A stretch of DNA of 64,000 bases, from NCBI RefSeq assembly GCF_900099835.1, contig NZ_FNKP01000001.1, positions 1,116,001 to 1,180,000 of the forward strand, written 5' to 3'. Source of the DNA: Paraburkholderia fungorum (GTDB lineage Bacteria; Pseudomonadota; Gammaproteobacteria; Burkholderiales; Burkholderiaceae). Made by a program: the position numbers and the translations under genes. Below are positions 1 to 9,814 of the stretch, piece after piece; position 1 is the first letter of the stretch; each line of letters begins with the position of its first letter. Below the pieces are notes generated by a model, which was not told where the DNA came from, searched no databases, and saw nothing but the letters and a program-made list of their open reading frames with translations.

Positions 1-1
1 A

Positions 2-754
2 CCGTCGCCCGACGTGTTCCGGCAATTCGTGCCCGCGATCGTCGAGGCCACCGACGCGGTCATCAACATCACGACCGGCGGCAGCACGCGCATGACGCTC
101 GCCGACCGGCTCGCCTATCCGCGCCTCGCGAAGCCCGAGATGTGCTCGCTGAACATGGGCTCGATGAACTTCTCGATCCATCCGATCGCCGCGCGCATGC
201 CGTCGTGGCGCTATGACTGGGAGAAGGATTACATCGAAGGGATGGAGGACACGATCTTCCGCAATACCTTCAAGGACATCAAAAGCATCCTGCTCGAACT
301 GGGCGAAACCGGCACGCGTTTCGAGTTCGAATGCTATGACGTCGGGCATCTGTACAACCTCGCGCATTTCGTCGACCAGGGCTTGATCAAGCCGCCGTTC
401 TTCATTCAATCGGTGTTCGGCATTCTCGGCGGACTCGGCGCGGACCCCGAGAACATGACGGTGATGCGTTCCACTGCCGACCGCTTATTCGGCCGCGAAA
501 ATTACCAGTTCTCGATTCTCGGCGCGGGCCGTCATCAGATGGCGTTCGTGACGATGGGCGCGATCATGGGCGGCAACGTGCGCGTCGGCCTCGAAGACAG
601 CGTGTACCTGTCCAAAGGCGTGAAGGCGGAAAGCAACGCGCAGCAGGTGCGCAAGATTCGCCGCATTCTCGAAGAACTATCGTTTGAGATTGCGACCCCG
701 GCCGAAGCGCGACAGATGCTCGGCCTCAAAGGCGCGGACAAGGTGAGCTTCTGA
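2..754 (+). CDS. Beta-keto acid cleavage enzyme (BKACE, DUF849), 5' end missing
   Basis: Enzymes of this family use zinc to condense a beta-keto acid with acetyl-CoA, giving a CoA ester and acetoacetate; 3-keto-5-aminohexanoate cleavage enzyme is the founding member. The reading frame is open from the window edge, so the first 50-60 residues of a protein of about 310 are missing. Visible family signatures are the glycine-rich TTGGS stretch near the edge, CSLNMGSMNFS, the FECYDVGHLYN strand, the FGILGG loop, and the late GGNVRVGLEDS segment typical of the TIM-barrel end. The next gene is an MFS carrier 78 bp downstream on the same strand, followed by two dehydrogenases, so this is likely one step of a small-acid catabolic operon. 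The substrate cannot be read from the sequence. Confidence 0.88.
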   Translation, partial: PSPDVFRQFVPAIVEATDAVINITTGGSTRMTLADRLAYPRLAKPEMCSLNMGSMNFSIHPIAARMPSWRYDWEKDYIEGMEDTIFRNTFKDIKSILLELGETGTRFEFECYDVGHLYNLAHFVDQGLIKPPFFIQSVFGILGGLGADPENMTVMRSTADRLFGRENYQFSILGAGRHQMAFVTMGAIMGGNVRVGLEDSVYLSKGVKAESNAQQVRKIRRILEELSFEIATPAEARQMLGLKGADKVSF

Positions 755-832
755 GCCAGGCCCGCTGATCCGGCCACGCCGGTAAAACCCAACCAATAAA
801 AACAACAACACACCCTTTCAGGTGGAGACATC

Positions 833-2176
833 ATGACAACCCAGACAGCCGGCCCCGCCGGCAACGCGCTGCATCGCATCGCGACGCATAAGGCCATGCT
901 GAGACTGATCCCGCTGATGTGCGCGATCTATTTCATGTCGTATCTCGACCGCACCAACGTGTCGCTCGCGAAGGCGCGGCTCGCCGCCGATCTCGGTATC
1001 AGCGCCGCCGCGTACGGTCTCGGCGCGGGCATCTTCTTCATCGGCTATGCGCTGCTCGAGGTGCCGAGCAACCTGGTCGCGCACCGGGTCGGGCCGCGTC
1101 GCTGGATCGCGCGAATCGCGGTCACGTGGGGCGCGCTCTCCGTCTCGATGATGTTCGTGCAGGGCGAGTGGTCGTTCTATACGATTCGCGTGCTGCTCGG
1201 CATCGCCGAGGCGGGTCTTTTCCCCGCGCTGATGTACATGGTGACGATGTGGTTCGCGCCGCAGGATCGCTCGGTGGCGGTGGGCTGGATCTACACGGCG
1301 CCCGCGCTGGCGCTGGTGATCGGCAACCCGCTGGGCGGCGCGTTCATGCAGATGGACGGGCTGGGCGGTCTGCACGGCTGGCAGTGGCTGTTCCTGCTCG
1401 AAGGCCTGCCGACCATCTTCGTGGGCGTATTCCTGTGGTTCAAACTGCCGGAAAAGCCGTCCGACGCACGCTGGCTATCCGCTGCCGAAGCGCAGGCGCT
1501 CGAAGCGCGCGCGGTGCCGGATGCCGCGCATCCCGGCATGTTCTCGCAAGACTGGCTCGCCGCGCTGAAGCGTCCGGCCACCGTGCTGATCGGCCTTATC
1601 TACTTTCTGAACCAGGTCGCTTTCGTCGGGCTCGTGTTCTTCACGCCCGCGATGATCCAGCAGATGCACGTGAAGTCGCCGCTGATGATCGGCGTGCTGT
1701 CGAGCAGTGTCGGGATTGGCTTTCTGCTCGGCGTGCTGGTGCTGCCGCGGATTCATCGCCGGGTGACGAACGATTGCCTCTATCTCGGCGTGCTGACCAC
1801 CGGGCTGGTGATCAGCGCGATCCTGTTCGTCTCGTCGAGCGTGCTGTCGATGCAACTCCTGCTGTTCGTCGTGACCGCGTTCTTCGCGGGCGGCGTGCTG
1901 CCGCTCTACTGGGCAATCGCGATGAAGCGTCTGCACGGCATCCAGGCCGCGGCGGGGCTCGCGTTCATCAATACGATCGGGCTGATCGGCGGCTTTGTCG
2001 GACCATATCTGTTCGGTCTCGCGGAGAGCGCGTCGGGCCACAGCGCGTCGGGGCTGTCGGTGGTCGTGGGCGCGTCGATTCTCGGTCTGATTCTGGTGCC
2101 TCTGCTCGCGAAGGCGATTCAGTCAGAAGGGCGCGAGGCGAGTGCTGCCGAGCCGCTGTTGAACACCCGGCCATAA
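833..2176 (+). CDS. MFS transporter, anion:cation symporter (ACS) family
   Basis: Inner-membrane secondary carrier of 447 residues with about 12 hydrophobic segments. The [10 protein letters not shown] motif at the end of the first helix and [19 protein letters not shown] between helices 2 and 3 are characteristic of the ACS family, whose members import organic anions such as phthalate, tartrate, glucarate or 4-hydroxyphenylacetate with protons. A GGTGGAG Shine-Dalgarno sequence lies just before the ATG. It sits between a beta-keto acid cleavage enzyme and two dehydrogenases on the same strand, so its cargo is probably the operon's hydroxy- or keto-acid substrate. That substrate is inferred, not seen. 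Confidence 0.88.
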   Translation: MTTQTAGPAGNALHRIATHKAMLRLIPLMCAIYFMSYLDRTNVSLAKARLAADLGISAAAYGLGAGIFFIGYALLEVPSNLVAHRVGPRRWIARIAVTWGALSVSMMFVQGEWSFYTIRVLLGIAEAGLFPALMYMVTMWFAPQDRSVAVGWIYTAPALALVIGNPLGGAFMQMDGLGGLHGWQWLFLLEGLPTIFVGVFLWFKLPEKPSDARWLSAAEAQALEARAVPDAAHPGMFSQDWLAALKRPATVLIGLIYFLNQVAFVGLVFFTPAMIQQMHVKSPLMIGVLSSSVGIGFLLGVLVLPRIHRRVTNDCLYLGVLTTGLVISAILFVSSSVLSMQLLLFVVTAFFAGGVLPLYWAIAMKRLHGIQAAAGLAFINTIGLIGGFVGPYLFGLAESASGHSASGLSVVVGASILGLILVPLLAKAIQSEGREASAAEPLLNTRP

Positions 2177-2198
2177 CTTCCAATTACGGGAACAAACA

Positions 2199-2939
2199 AT
2201 GAGATTGAATGGAAAGGTCGCGATCGTGACGGGCGCGGGGCAGGGCATTGGCGCTGCGACCGCACTCAAATTCGCGAAAGAAGGTGCGCGCGTCGCGGTG
2301 TGCGACATGAATCATGACGCGGTGTCTCATGTCGTGGCCGCGTGTCACGCAGCCGGTGCGGAAGCGCTCGGCTTCACGCTCGACGTGACGAACCGCGCGG
2401 CGGTCGACGACATGGTCGGCGCTACCCGCGAGCGCTTCCGTCAGATCGACGTGCTGGTGAACAACGCGGGCATCACACGAGACGCGCGTCTGCAAAAGAT
2501 GACGCTTCAGCAATTCGACGACGTGATCGACGTGAACCTGCGCGGCGTGTTTCATGCGGCCCAGGCGGTCGTCGACACGATGATCGCGCAAGGCTCGGGC
2601 GTGATCCTGAATGCGAGTTCTGTGGTCGGCATCTACGGCAACTACGGACAGACCAACTATGCGGCGGCGAAGTTCGGCGTGATCGGCTTTACGAAGACGT
2701 GGAGCCGCGAATTGGGACCCAAGGGCATTCGCGTCAACGCGATTGCGCCAGGCTTTATCGACACGCCGATTCTCGCGACCGTGCCGCAGGACGTGCTCGC
2801 GAAAATGCGCGAGCAGGTGCCGCTGCGCCGTCTTGGCACGCCGGAAGAGATCGCCAATATCTACGCCTTTCTCGCGAGCGACGAAGCGAGTTATATCAAC
2901 GGCGCCGTGATCGAAGCATCCGGCGGTATGACGCTCTAA
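2199..2939 (+). CDS. Short-chain dehydrogenase/reductase, FabG-like
   Basis: NAD(P)-dependent oxidoreductase of 246 residues, the usual length for classical SDRs. The cofactor motif TGAGQGIG is near residues 11-18, NNAG follows the fourth strand, and the catalytic Ser and YxxxK (YAAAK) lie around residues 138-157. The C-terminal [22 protein letters not shown] segment is typical of FabG and acetoacetyl-CoA reductases. It starts 22 bp after the carrier gene and is followed 16 bp later by a second SDR. With a BKACE in the operon, the natural guess is oxidation of a beta-hydroxy acid to the beta-keto acid the cleavage enzyme needs. A fatty-acid or PHB role is possible but less favoured by context. 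Confidence 0.85.
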   Translation: MRLNGKVAIVTGAGQGIGAATALKFAKEGARVAVCDMNHDAVSHVVAACHAAGAEALGFTLDVTNRAAVDDMVGATRERFRQIDVLVNNAGITRDARLQKMTLQQFDDVIDVNLRGVFHAAQAVVDTMIAQGSGVILNASSVVGIYGNYGQTNYAAAKFGVIGFTKTWSRELGPKGIRVNAIAPGFIDTPILATVPQDVLAKMREQVPLRRLGTPEEIANIYAFLASDEASYINGAVIEASGGMTL

Positions 2940-2955
2940 ACATTCGAGGACCTGC

Positions 2956-3747
2956 ATGAAAACCATCGACCTTCTCAGACCCACTCCCGGACTGCGCGTG
3001 CTGATCTCGGGCGCCGCAGCGGGCATCGGCGCGGCGATCGCGCAGGCGTTTCTGGACGTCGGCGCGAACGTCTATATCTGCGATGTCGACCCTGCCGCGA
3101 TCGATCGCGCGAAAACCGCGCATCCGCAATTGCATGTCGGCGTCGCGGACGTATCGGACTGCGCGCAGGTGGACCGCATCATCGATGACGCGCGTGCGAA
3201 GCTCGGCGGTCTCGACCTGCTGATCAACAACGCGGGGATTGCCGGGCCGACCGGCGCGGTCGAGAACCTCGACCCGGCTCAGTGGGAACGCACCATCGCG
3301 ACGAACCTGAACAGCCAGTTCTATTTTCTGCGCAAGGCCGTGCCGGTGCTGAAGGAGACGTCGGCCAACCCGGGCATCATCGCGATGGCGTCGGTCGCGG
3401 GACGCCTCGGCTACGCGTTTCGCACGCCGTACGCAGCGAGCAAGTGGGCGATTGTCGGCATGGTCAAATCGCTGGCGATCGAGCTTGGGCCGAACAACGT
3501 CCGCGTGAATGCGATCTTGCCGGGCGTTGTCGAAGGTGAACGAATGGATCGCGTGATTGCCGCGCGCGCCGAGTCGCTCGGAATCGGCTTCGAGCAGATG
3601 AAGGGCGAATACCTGGAGAAAATTTCGCTGCGGCGGATGGTGACCGTGCACGACGTCGCGGCGATGGCGCTATTCCTGGCGTCGCCGGCGGGGCAGAACA
3701 TCTCGGGTCAGGCGATTAGCGTCGACGGGAATGTCGAGTATCTTTGA
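2956..3747 (+). CDS. Short-chain dehydrogenase/reductase, second in operon
   Basis: Classical SDR of 263 residues with a slightly divergent cofactor loop (SGAAAGIG near residue 18), NNAG at about residue 90, and the catalytic YAASK. It resembles the preceding dehydrogenase only at family level, so the two are unlikely to be a recent duplication. A stretch before the C-terminus (about residues 190-220) is longer than in FabG and may shape a substrate pocket. It is the last gene of the operon; a weak stem-loop follows. It probably acts on another hydroxyl of the same compound or on a product of the cleavage step. The substrate is unknown. Confidence 0.83.
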   Translation: MKTIDLLRPTPGLRVLISGAAAGIGAAIAQAFLDVGANVYICDVDPAAIDRAKTAHPQLHVGVADVSDCAQVDRIIDDARAKLGGLDLLINNAGIAGPTGAVENLDPAQWERTIATNLNSQFYFLRKAVPVLKETSANPGIIAMASVAGRLGYAFRTPYAASKWAIVGMVKSLAIELGPNNVRVNAILPGVVEGERMDRVIAARAESLGIGFEQMKGEYLEKISLRRMVTVHDVAAMALFLASPAGQNISGQAISVDGNVEYL

Positions 3748-3772
3748 GCGGTGAAGGTTGGCCGCTGCGGGA

Positions 3773-3803
3773 GAGCGCCTGGAGGGTGGGGCGCTTTCGC
3801 TTT
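3773..3803 (+). terminator. Weak intrinsic terminator candidate after the SDR operon
   Basis: AGCGCC and GGCGCT pair around a GGAGGGTG-like loop and are followed by TTTCGCTTTC, which is only moderately T-rich. It lies between the convergent SDR and cbiX genes. The stem is short and the tail interrupted, so this is tentative. Confidence 0.3.
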
Positions 3804-3825
3804 CGCCGGCAGCGGTCTGCGAGCG

Positions 3826-4209
3826 TTATCCCGCCTGGCGCAGGCAATACTGCGCGACTGCATCGAGAACCGCTTCGTCCTCGCCGACCGCCACCGCGCA
3901 GTCGATCCGCACGTCCGGCTGCGCGTCGCGACAGCGCTCGATCAGTTCGGGCAGATCTTTCCTGATATGGCCGCCTTGCCCGAAGAACACGGGCACGACG
4001 GTAATCGCATCACAACCTTGGGCGGCGAGTTGGCCGACCGCCGTGGGCAGGTTCGGCTCCATCAACTCGAGGAAGGCCAGCGAGACGGGACCGGCTGTAT
4101 CGTCCGCCGCGCGCAGCGCCTGCAGCTTCGCCGCGAGCCGCTCGAACGGCTCGCGCCAGCGCGGATCCCTCGCGCCATGGCCAAACAGAATCAGCCCGTG
4201 CGTAGCCAT
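3826..4209 (-). CDS. cbiX: CbiX-type small sirohydrochlorin chelatase family protein
   Basis: A 127-residue single-domain member of the CbiX/SirB class II chelatase family, which inserts cobalt, nickel or iron into sirohydrochlorin. The HGARD motif near residues 11-15 carries the conserved metal-side His. FLELMEPNLP and VPVFFGQGGHIRKDLP follow, with the second conserved His near the end of the latter. The single-domain length fits the homodimeric short form (CbiXS). AGGAG overlaps the end of lptG and supports the start. It lies 11 bp downstream of lptG on the same strand, so it is probably the last gene of that transcript rather than a member of the B12 locus 12 kb away. Metal specificity cannot be told from sequence. 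Confidence 0.82.
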   Translation of the reverse strand: MATHGLILFGHGARDPRWREPFERLAAKLQALRAADDTAGPVSLAFLELMEPNLPTAVGQLAAQGCDAITVVPVFFGQGGHIRKDLPELIERCRDAQPDVRIDCAVAVGEDEAVLDAVAQYCLRQAG

Positions 4210-4220
4210 TGCATCCGCTC

Positions 4221-5369
4221 CTAATGGCGATCAACCCACTTCAACCCGACCAACCCGAGCACCAGATAAACCAGCCCCGGCGTCGCCGCGGTCAAAGGCG
4301 CAGGCCACGTGTTCAGCGTGCCGATATGCGAGAACAGCGTATTGAACAGCTGGAAGCTCATGCCGAGCATGATGCCGCCGAACACCTTCACGCCCACCAC
4401 GCCAGCGCGCGTATGCAGATACGCAAACGGAAGCGACAGAACCAGCATCACGAACACCGCAAACGGATACAGCACCTTGCGCCACAGCGCGATTTCATAG
4501 CGCTGCGTGTCCTGATGATTCTCGGTCAAATGCTGGATGTAGCGGAACAGGTTAAACATCGACATCCGGTCCGGCGACACCAGCAGCACCGACAGAATCT
4601 GCGGCGTCAGTTCCGAGCGCAGCGAATATTCGGGTAACGTCACCTGTTGCGCGCGATACACCGGATTCAGCGCATCGGCAGGCGTGCCCGGAGGAGGGGG
4701 CACGTCGATCAGTTGCGTGTCGGTCACGTCGGTCAATTGCCAGTGACCCGGCGGCTGGTACTTGCCGCTCTTCGCAATCCGCACATTCGACAGACGGAAC
4801 TTCGAATCGAATTCGTAAATCCGCACGTTACTGATCGTCGCGTCCGGCTTCAGTTCGCCGACGTTCACGAAGCGCGTGACCTGCTCGCCATCCGCGCGCG
4901 CGGTGAGCGTGTCTTTCACCCACACGCCCGACTGGAAGTTGCTTGACACCGACGAGCCCAACGCTTCGAGCCGCACGCGTTCCGACAGTTGATCCGTGTA
5001 CGGACCGACCACTTCGCCGATCAGATACGTCAGAAATACCAGCGGAATGCCGATTTTCATTAGCGAGCGCAGCGCCTGATTCGTCGCGAGACCGGAGACG
5101 CGGAAAATCGTGTACTCGGAATTCGCCGCCATCTGCGCGAACACGTAGATCGCGCTGATCAGCGCGGCGACCGGAATGATTTCGTAGAAGCGCGACGGCG
5201 TTTGCAACGCGACCCGCAGCACCGCGTACTGGAACTTGTAGTTGCCGTGGCCGACCGAATTCAGTTCGTTGATCAGGTCGAAGAAGAAGAACAGACCCGA
5301 AAACGCAAACAGGATGAAGATGAAGGTGAGGTAGATCTGACGCGCGAAATACCTTTCATAGATGCGCAT
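4221..5369 (-). CDS. lptG: LPS export ABC transporter permease LptG
   Basis: Permease half of the LptB2FG transporter that extracts lipopolysaccharide from the inner membrane and passes it to LptC and the Lpt bridge. The 382-residue protein opens with MRIYERYFARQ followed by a hydrophobic helix, then FFFFDLINELN and the SEYTIFRVSG segment that is diagnostic of the LptF/LptG (YjgP/YjgQ) family. A central periplasmic beta-jellyroll region and C-terminal membrane helices follow. It starts 3 bp after lptF, which is the usual operon. The ATPase LptB is not in the window. Confidence 0.93.
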   Translation of the reverse strand: MRIYERYFARQIYLTFIFILFAFSGLFFFFDLINELNSVGHGNYKFQYAVLRVALQTPSRFYEIIPVAALISAIYVFAQMAANSEYTIFRVSGLATNQALRSLMKIGIPLVFLTYLIGEVVGPYTDQLSERVRLEALGSSVSSNFQSGVWVKDTLTARADGEQVTRFVNVGELKPDATISNVRIYEFDSKFRLSNVRIAKSGKYQPPGHWQLTDVTDTQLIDVPPPPGTPADALNPVYRAQQVTLPEYSLRSELTPQILSVLLVSPDRMSMFNLFRYIQHLTENHQDTQRYEIALWRKVLYPFAVFVMLVLSLPFAYLHTRAGVVGVKVFGGIMLGMSFQLFNTLFSHIGTLNTWPAPLTAATPGLVYLVLGLVGLKWVDRH

Positions 5370-5372
5370 CGG

Positions 5373-6467
5373 TCAGGCTCCCGAACGGCTAAACATGGCG
5401 CGCGTGAAGAGCGGCCGGTTGCGCACGCGCAGCCAGAAAATGAACGCGACGATCGCCGCGACGATGACGTGCAGGATCACGAGCCCCACGCCGAACGACA
5501 TCTTGCCCTGCTCGATCCACGACTGCACCACGTTCAGCAAATTCGAATACGTCAGATAGATCAGCACGGCCATCACCAGATTGATGGTGCGGCTGCGCCG
5601 AGGGTTCTGGTGCGCTAGCGGAATGGCCAGCAGCATCAGGTTGATCGCGATCAGCGGCAGACCCGCGCGCCACGCGAATTCGGCGAGGTTGTCATTGGTC
5701 GGATTGCGCAGCAGCGCGAGCGTGGGTGTACCGGTTGTGGTCGGCGTATTGACCACCGGCTGGCTCTGGATCTTCACGCCATAGCGCTCGAATTCCATGA
5801 TCCGGAAGTCGGGATGCCCAGGTTCGCCGTCGTAACGCCGGCCGTTTTCAAGCACGACGAATCGGTCGCCGTTCTTATGCGTTTCGGTATGGCCGTTCTT
5901 CGACACCACCACGTTGACCTTGCCGTTCTCGGTGCTGGTCACGAACACGTTCTCGACGTGCCCCTGGTCGGGCGACATCTTCTCGATGAAGAACACCCGG
6001 TGGCTGGTAGCCGACTCGCGGAACTGGCCCGGCGCGAGCAGCGAAACCTCGTCGCGCTGCTGGAAGCGCGCGCGGATCAGCTTGCTCTGCTGGTTCGACC
6101 ACGGCCAGCCGACGAACACGAAAAAGCAGATGAGGATGATGATCGGCGTGGCAAAAATACCGATCGGCTTGATGAACTGCGTAAGGCTGACGCCCGACGA
6201 CAGCCAGACGACCATCTCGGAGTCTTTGTACCAGCGGGTGAGGACGAACAGGATCGACACGAACAGGGTCGCGACAAGCATGATCGCCAGGTAGCCGATC
6301 ACGGTCAGGCCGATGAGGACCAGCACGTCGCGCGGGTCGATCTCACCCGAGGCCGCGAAGCCGACGATGCGAATCATCATCGTCGTCAGCACGAGCGTGA
6401 GGAGAACCATGAACACGGCACCAGCCGTATACGCGAGTTCGCGCTGGAGGGAGCGTTCGAAGATCAT
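5373..6467 (-). CDS. lptF: LPS export ABC transporter permease LptF
   Basis: Partner permease of LptG in the lipopolysaccharide extraction complex. The 364-residue protein begins [11 protein letters not shown] and has the family pattern of three N-terminal helices, a periplasmic domain (about residues 130-260) and three C-terminal helices. [16 protein letters not shown] is the conserved coupling-helix segment that contacts LptB. It is the first gene of lptF-lptG-cbiX. The 137 bp between it and the divergent pepA must contain promoters for both directions; this lptF-pepA head-to-head arrangement is common in proteobacteria. Confidence 0.93.
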   Translation of the reverse strand: MIFERSLQRELAYTAGAVFMVLLTLVLTTMMIRIVGFAASGEIDPRDVLVLIGLTVIGYLAIMLVATLFVSILFVLTRWYKDSEMVVWLSSGVSLTQFIKPIGIFATPIIILICFFVFVGWPWSNQQSKLIRARFQQRDEVSLLAPGQFRESATSHRVFFIEKMSPDQGHVENVFVTSTENGKVNVVVSKNGHTETHKNGDRFVVLENGRRYDGEPGHPDFRIMEFERYGVKIQSQPVVNTPTTTGTPTLALLRNPTNDNLAEFAWRAGLPLIAINLMLLAIPLAHQNPRRSRTINLVMAVLIYLTYSNLLNVVQSWIEQGKMSFGVGLVILHVIVAAIVAFIFWLRVRNRPLFTRAMFSRSGA

Positions 6468-6604
6468 TATTGATGGCGAGAGGGGGCGCTCTCGGTGACG
6501 CGGGGGTTGCTTCCCGTCACGTCTCCGGTGCAGCCGCCGCGGGAAAAATAGCGGATAATTGCGGCTTTCATCCTAAGCCCAGATTTTATCCGAGGACAAG
6601 CGCG

Positions 6605-8128
6605 ATGGACTTTAGCATAAAAGCCTGTGATTGGACCAAAGGCTCGTCAAACGGTTTCCTGACCGGGAAATCGGATTGCATCGTCATTGGTGTGTTCGAG
6701 TCGCAAACGCTCTCGGGCGCAGCGCTTGAGATCGACGAGGCCACCCGTGGCCTGTTGACGCGCATCATCAAGGCCGGCGATATGGATGGCAAAGCCGGCA
6801 CCACGCTGTTCCTGCACGAGGTCTCGGGCATCGGCGCATCGCGCGTGCTGCTGGTCGGCCTCGGCAAACAGGACGCTTTCAGTCAGAAAGCCTACGGCGA
6901 CGCCGTGCGGTCCGCCTGGCGCGCGCTGCTGCCCACCAAGGTCGTGCAGGTCACGTTCACGCTGGCGCAATTGCCGGTGCTGGAACGCACGGCCGACTGG
7001 GGCGTGCGCGCCGCCATCCTCGCGCTGCGCGAGCTGACCTACAAGTTCACGCAGATGAAGTCCAAGCCGGACACCACGGCGCGCGCGTTGAAGCGCATCG
7101 TCTTCAGCGTCAACACGGGCGACGAGAAAGCCGCCAAGCTGGCCGCGAAGCAGGGTGCCGCGCTCGCCAACGGCATGGACCTGACGCGCGACCTCGGCAA
7201 TCTGCCGAGCAATGTCTGCACGCCGACCTACCTCGCGAACACCGCGAAGAAACTCGCTAAAGACTGGAAGCTGAAAGTCGAAGTGCTCGGCGAGAAGCAA
7301 TGCGAAGCGCTGAAAATGGGCTCGTTCCTGTCGGTCACGGCGGGATCGGTCGAGCCGGCGCAGTTCATCGTGCTGCAATACCAGGGCGGCGCCGCGAAGG
7401 CCGCGCCGGTGGTGCTGGTCGGCAAGGGCGTCACGTTCGACACCGGCGGCATCTCGCTGAAGCCGGGCGAGGGCATGGACGAGATGAAGTACGACATGTG
7501 CGGCGCCGGTTCGGTGCTGGGCACGTTGCGCGCGGTCGCCGAAATGGGGCTGAAGATCAACGTCGTCGGCATCATTCCGGCGGTGGAAAACATGCCGTCC
7601 GCCACCGCCACCAAGCCGGGCGACATCGTCACCAGCATGAAGGGCTTGACGATCGAAGTGCTGAACACCGACGCCGAAGGCCGTCTGATCCTGTGCGACG
7701 CACTGACGTACGCCGAGCGCTTCAAGCCGGCTGCGGTGATCGACATCGCCACGCTCACGGGCGCGTGCATCATCGCGCTGGGTCACCACAACAGCGGCCT
7801 GTTCTCGAAAGACGACGCGCTGGCGGGCGAGTTGCTCGACGCATCGCGTGAAGCTTTGGACCCGGCCTGGCGCCTGCCGCTCGACGACGAGTACCAGGAC
7901 CAGCTCAAGTCGAATTTCGCCGATATCGCGAACATCGGCGGCCGTCCGGCGGGCAGCGTGACGGCGGCGTGCTTCCTGTCGCGCTTCACCGAAGCGTATC
8001 CGTGGGCGCATCTGGACATCGCCGGCACCGCGTGGAAGAGCGGCGCGGCGAAGGGCGCTACCGGCCGTCCGGTGCCGCTGCTCGCGCAGTTCCTGATCGA
8101 CCGGGCCGCTGACGGTCGCGCTGCATAA
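6605..8128 (+). CDS. pepA: Leucyl aminopeptidase PepA (M17)
   Basis: Cytosolic di-metal aminopeptidase that removes N-terminal residues from peptides; in some bacteria it also binds DNA. The chosen ATG is preceded by GAGGA and starts [10 protein letters not shown], giving 507 residues, a normal length; an upstream in-frame start would add an unlikely 45-residue extension. The metal-binding signature NTDAEGRL is at residues 354-361. [11 protein letters not shown] and [11 protein letters not shown] supply the other metal ligands and the catalytic Lys. It is divergent from lptF and followed by holC after 76 bp, an order seen in many beta- and gamma-proteobacteria. Confidence 0.95.
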   Translation: MDFSIKACDWTKGSSNGFLTGKSDCIVIGVFESQTLSGAALEIDEATRGLLTRIIKAGDMDGKAGTTLFLHEVSGIGASRVLLVGLGKQDAFSQKAYGDAVRSAWRALLPTKVVQVTFTLAQLPVLERTADWGVRAAILALRELTYKFTQMKSKPDTTARALKRIVFSVNTGDEKAAKLAAKQGAALANGMDLTRDLGNLPSNVCTPTYLANTAKKLAKDWKLKVEVLGEKQCEALKMGSFLSVTAGSVEPAQFIVLQYQGGAAKAAPVVLVGKGVTFDTGGISLKPGEGMDEMKYDMCGAGSVLGTLRAVAEMGLKINVVGIIPAVENMPSATATKPGDIVTSMKGLTIEVLNTDAEGRLILCDALTYAERFKPAAVIDIATLTGACIIALGHHNSGLFSKDDALAGELLDASREALDPAWRLPLDDEYQDQLKSNFADIANIGGRPAGSVTAACFLSRFTEAYPWAHLDIAGTAWKSGAAKGATGRPVPLLAQFLIDRAADGRAA

Positions 8129-8204
8129 TGACGCAATGCAGTAAGCCTGCGGGCGGCGTGGTAACAGCAGTCGCGCAGCGCACGCAGAACGTAGGGAGCC
8201 GCCG

Positions 8205-8621
8205 ATGACGAGAATCGATTTCCACTCGAACGTCGGCGACTCGCTGCTGTATGCGTGCCGTCTGATCCGCAAGGCGTATCTGGCCGGCCAGCCGACCATC
8301 GTGCTGGCCGAACCCGAGCGCCTGCGGGTATTCGACGAACAGTTGTGGACCTTCTCTCCGCTCGACTTCGTCCCGCATTGCATGGCGGGCACGCCGCTCG
8401 CCGCGCAAACTCCCATCGTACTGACCACGAATCTCGACGACGTGCCGCATCATCAGGTGCTGCTCAATCTCGGCGCAACGGTGCCGGCGCAGTTCGCGCG
8501 CTTCGAAAGATTGCTGGAAGTGGTCGGTAACGCACACGACGAACTCGTTGCAGGCCGCGAGCGGTATCGCTTCTATCGCGATCGCGGCTATGCTTTGAAC
8601 AACTACAAGCAGGGCAGCTAG
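8205..8621 (+). CDS. holC: DNA polymerase III subunit chi
   Basis: HolC links the clamp-loader complex to single-stranded DNA-binding protein during replication. The 138-residue protein begins MTRIDFHSNVGD, with the conserved CRLIRKAYLAGQ helix, the LWTFSPLDFVPHC segment and a C-terminal YRFYRDRGYALNNY that matches the family's SSB-contact end. Length is close to the E. coli protein (147). It lies directly downstream of pepA, the usual neighbour. The next gene on this strand encodes a DUF2486 protein. Confidence 0.92.
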   Translation: MTRIDFHSNVGDSLLYACRLIRKAYLAGQPTIVLAEPERLRVFDEQLWTFSPLDFVPHCMAGTPLAAQTPIVLTTNLDDVPHHQVLLNLGATVPAQFARFERLLEVVGNAHDELVAGRERYRFYRDRGYALNNYKQGS

Positions 8622-8730
8622 GATTCGTTCCGCCGCATTGCGCAGGGTTCGTGGCATCAGGTGTCGCGAGTCCGATGTGCATGCGCAGTTGCTCTGCTTC
8701 GGCTTCGACTAGAACACGGAGGAGAACCCC

Positions 8731-9357
8731 ATGTCCGATCCCAACGACAATTCGATCCCGGTTTTGCACGAGATTCTCGTGCCGGGCCAGGTGCGTTCGC
8801 CGTCGGGCGGGGCGGTGCCGCCGGCGCTTGAGCCGGACGTGCCGAGAGAGCCGAGCTTCAAGGCCGAACCCGTGCTCGCACCTCGGCCGTCGCATGCAGA
8901 CGAGCCTGTTCTGGCGACGCAGCCCGTGCTTGCCGAAGAAGAAACGCTCGCGCCTGAGCCGGTGATCGCGCCGCAAGCCGCGCATCCTGCTGTGGTGCAT
9001 AACAATGGCGCGCCTGCGTCGTCGGCCGGTGTTTTCGATCGCGCCGAGCCTGTTGCACCGGTCGAGGCCGGCTCGATCGTGCCGCCCGATATCGCCCACG
9101 AAACGGTAGCGCTTTCGCAGCCGGATCTGGACGCTGAAGTCATCGCCGAGCGTCTGCGTGGACGCTTTGCGGGTTTTCTGACGGGCGAGGGACGCGGCAT
9201 CATCGAAGCGCGTTGCCGTGATGCGTTGCAGGAGCACACTACGTTGCTCGTCAGCCAGATCACGCGTGAAGTCGCGCTGACTCTGGAAACCGAACTGAGC
9301 GGCTGGGTGAGGGAAGCGGTCGAAGAAGAAATCGCGCGGCGCTCGGGCCGAGGCTGA
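8731..9357 (+). CDS. DUF2486 family protein
   Basis: A 208-residue protein of unknown function that I associate with Burkholderiaceae. The first residues (SIPVLHEILVPG) form a short conserved motif. Residues about 25-130 are Pro/Ala/Glu-rich, repeat-like and probably disordered. The last 70 residues (from IAERLRGRFAGFL) are predicted amphipathic helices that could be a folded or oligomerising domain. There is no signal peptide or membrane segment. GGAGGAG precedes the ATG. The holC neighbour hints at a replication-linked role, but that is only context. A terminator follows. Confidence 0.8.
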   Translation: MSDPNDNSIPVLHEILVPGQVRSPSGGAVPPALEPDVPREPSFKAEPVLAPRPSHADEPVLATQPVLAEEETLAPEPVIAPQAAHPAVVHNNGAPASSAGVFDRAEPVAPVEAGSIVPPDIAHETVALSQPDLDAEVIAERLRGRFAGFLTGEGRGIIEARCRDALQEHTTLLVSQITREVALTLETELSGWVREAVEEEIARRSGRG

Positions 9358-9395
9358 TGAAGAAAGCCCGGAGAAGCGAGTCTGAATGAAGCAGG

Positions 9396-9425
9396 AACGG
9401 CGTCTTTAACAGGACGCCGTTTTCA
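9396..9425 (+). terminator. Intrinsic terminator after the DUF2486 gene
   Basis: AACGGCGTC pairs with GACGCCGTT around an 8-nt loop and is followed by TTCATTT. It overlaps the stop codon of the convergent cytochrome c gene. Confidence 0.65.
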
Positions 9426-9761
9426 TTTGAGCGTCAACACCCAGCTTGCCAGCGCGGCCGCCTGATCGGGCGTGAGTTGCGTATTCGCGGGCATCGGCAC
9501 CGGTCCCCACACGCCCGCGCTGCCATCCAGAATCTTGTGCTTCAGATAAACCGGCGCGTCGTCGCGTCCGGCATATTTCATCGCGACATCGTGCAGCGCC
9601 GGTCCCATGAAAGAGCGTGTGACGGAGTGGCAGCTCATGCAGTTCTGTTGCTGGGCCAGCGCGAGGCCCGCGGCTTCGGCGTGCACAGGTGAACTGTTGA
9701 CGCTCAACGCCGCGCCCAATAAAGCCGATGCTGCGAACGCTGCATACGACGTGCTTTTCAT
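9423..9761 (-). CDS. Small class I c-type cytochrome, periplasmic
   Basis: A 112-residue secreted electron carrier. The first 28 or so residues form a Sec signal ending near VHA. The haem-attachment motif CMSCH lies at residues 41-45, and a Met in GPVPMPAN (residue 90) is the likely sixth iron ligand, as in cytochromes c-551/c5. GGAGACC precedes the ATG. It stands alone between the convergent DUF2486 gene and the ilvD terminator, with no oxidase or dehydrogenase partner nearby, so its redox partner is unknown. Confidence 0.88.
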   Translation of the reverse strand: MKSTSYAAFAASALLGAALSVNSSPVHAEAAGLALAQQQNCMSCHSVTRSFMGPALHDVAMKYAGRDDAPVYLKHKILDGSAGVWGPVPMPANTQLTPDQAAALASWVLTLK

Positions 9762-9814
9762 TATGGTCTCCGTCGGGGCGGGGGCCCGACTTGTGGTGCA
9801 AGCATTATAAAAGG

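Noticed and set aside
3826..4209. CbiX as a member of the B12 locus
   Set aside because: It lies 12 kb away behind lptG with a ribosome site overlapping that gene's end. CbiX-type chelatases also serve sirohaem.
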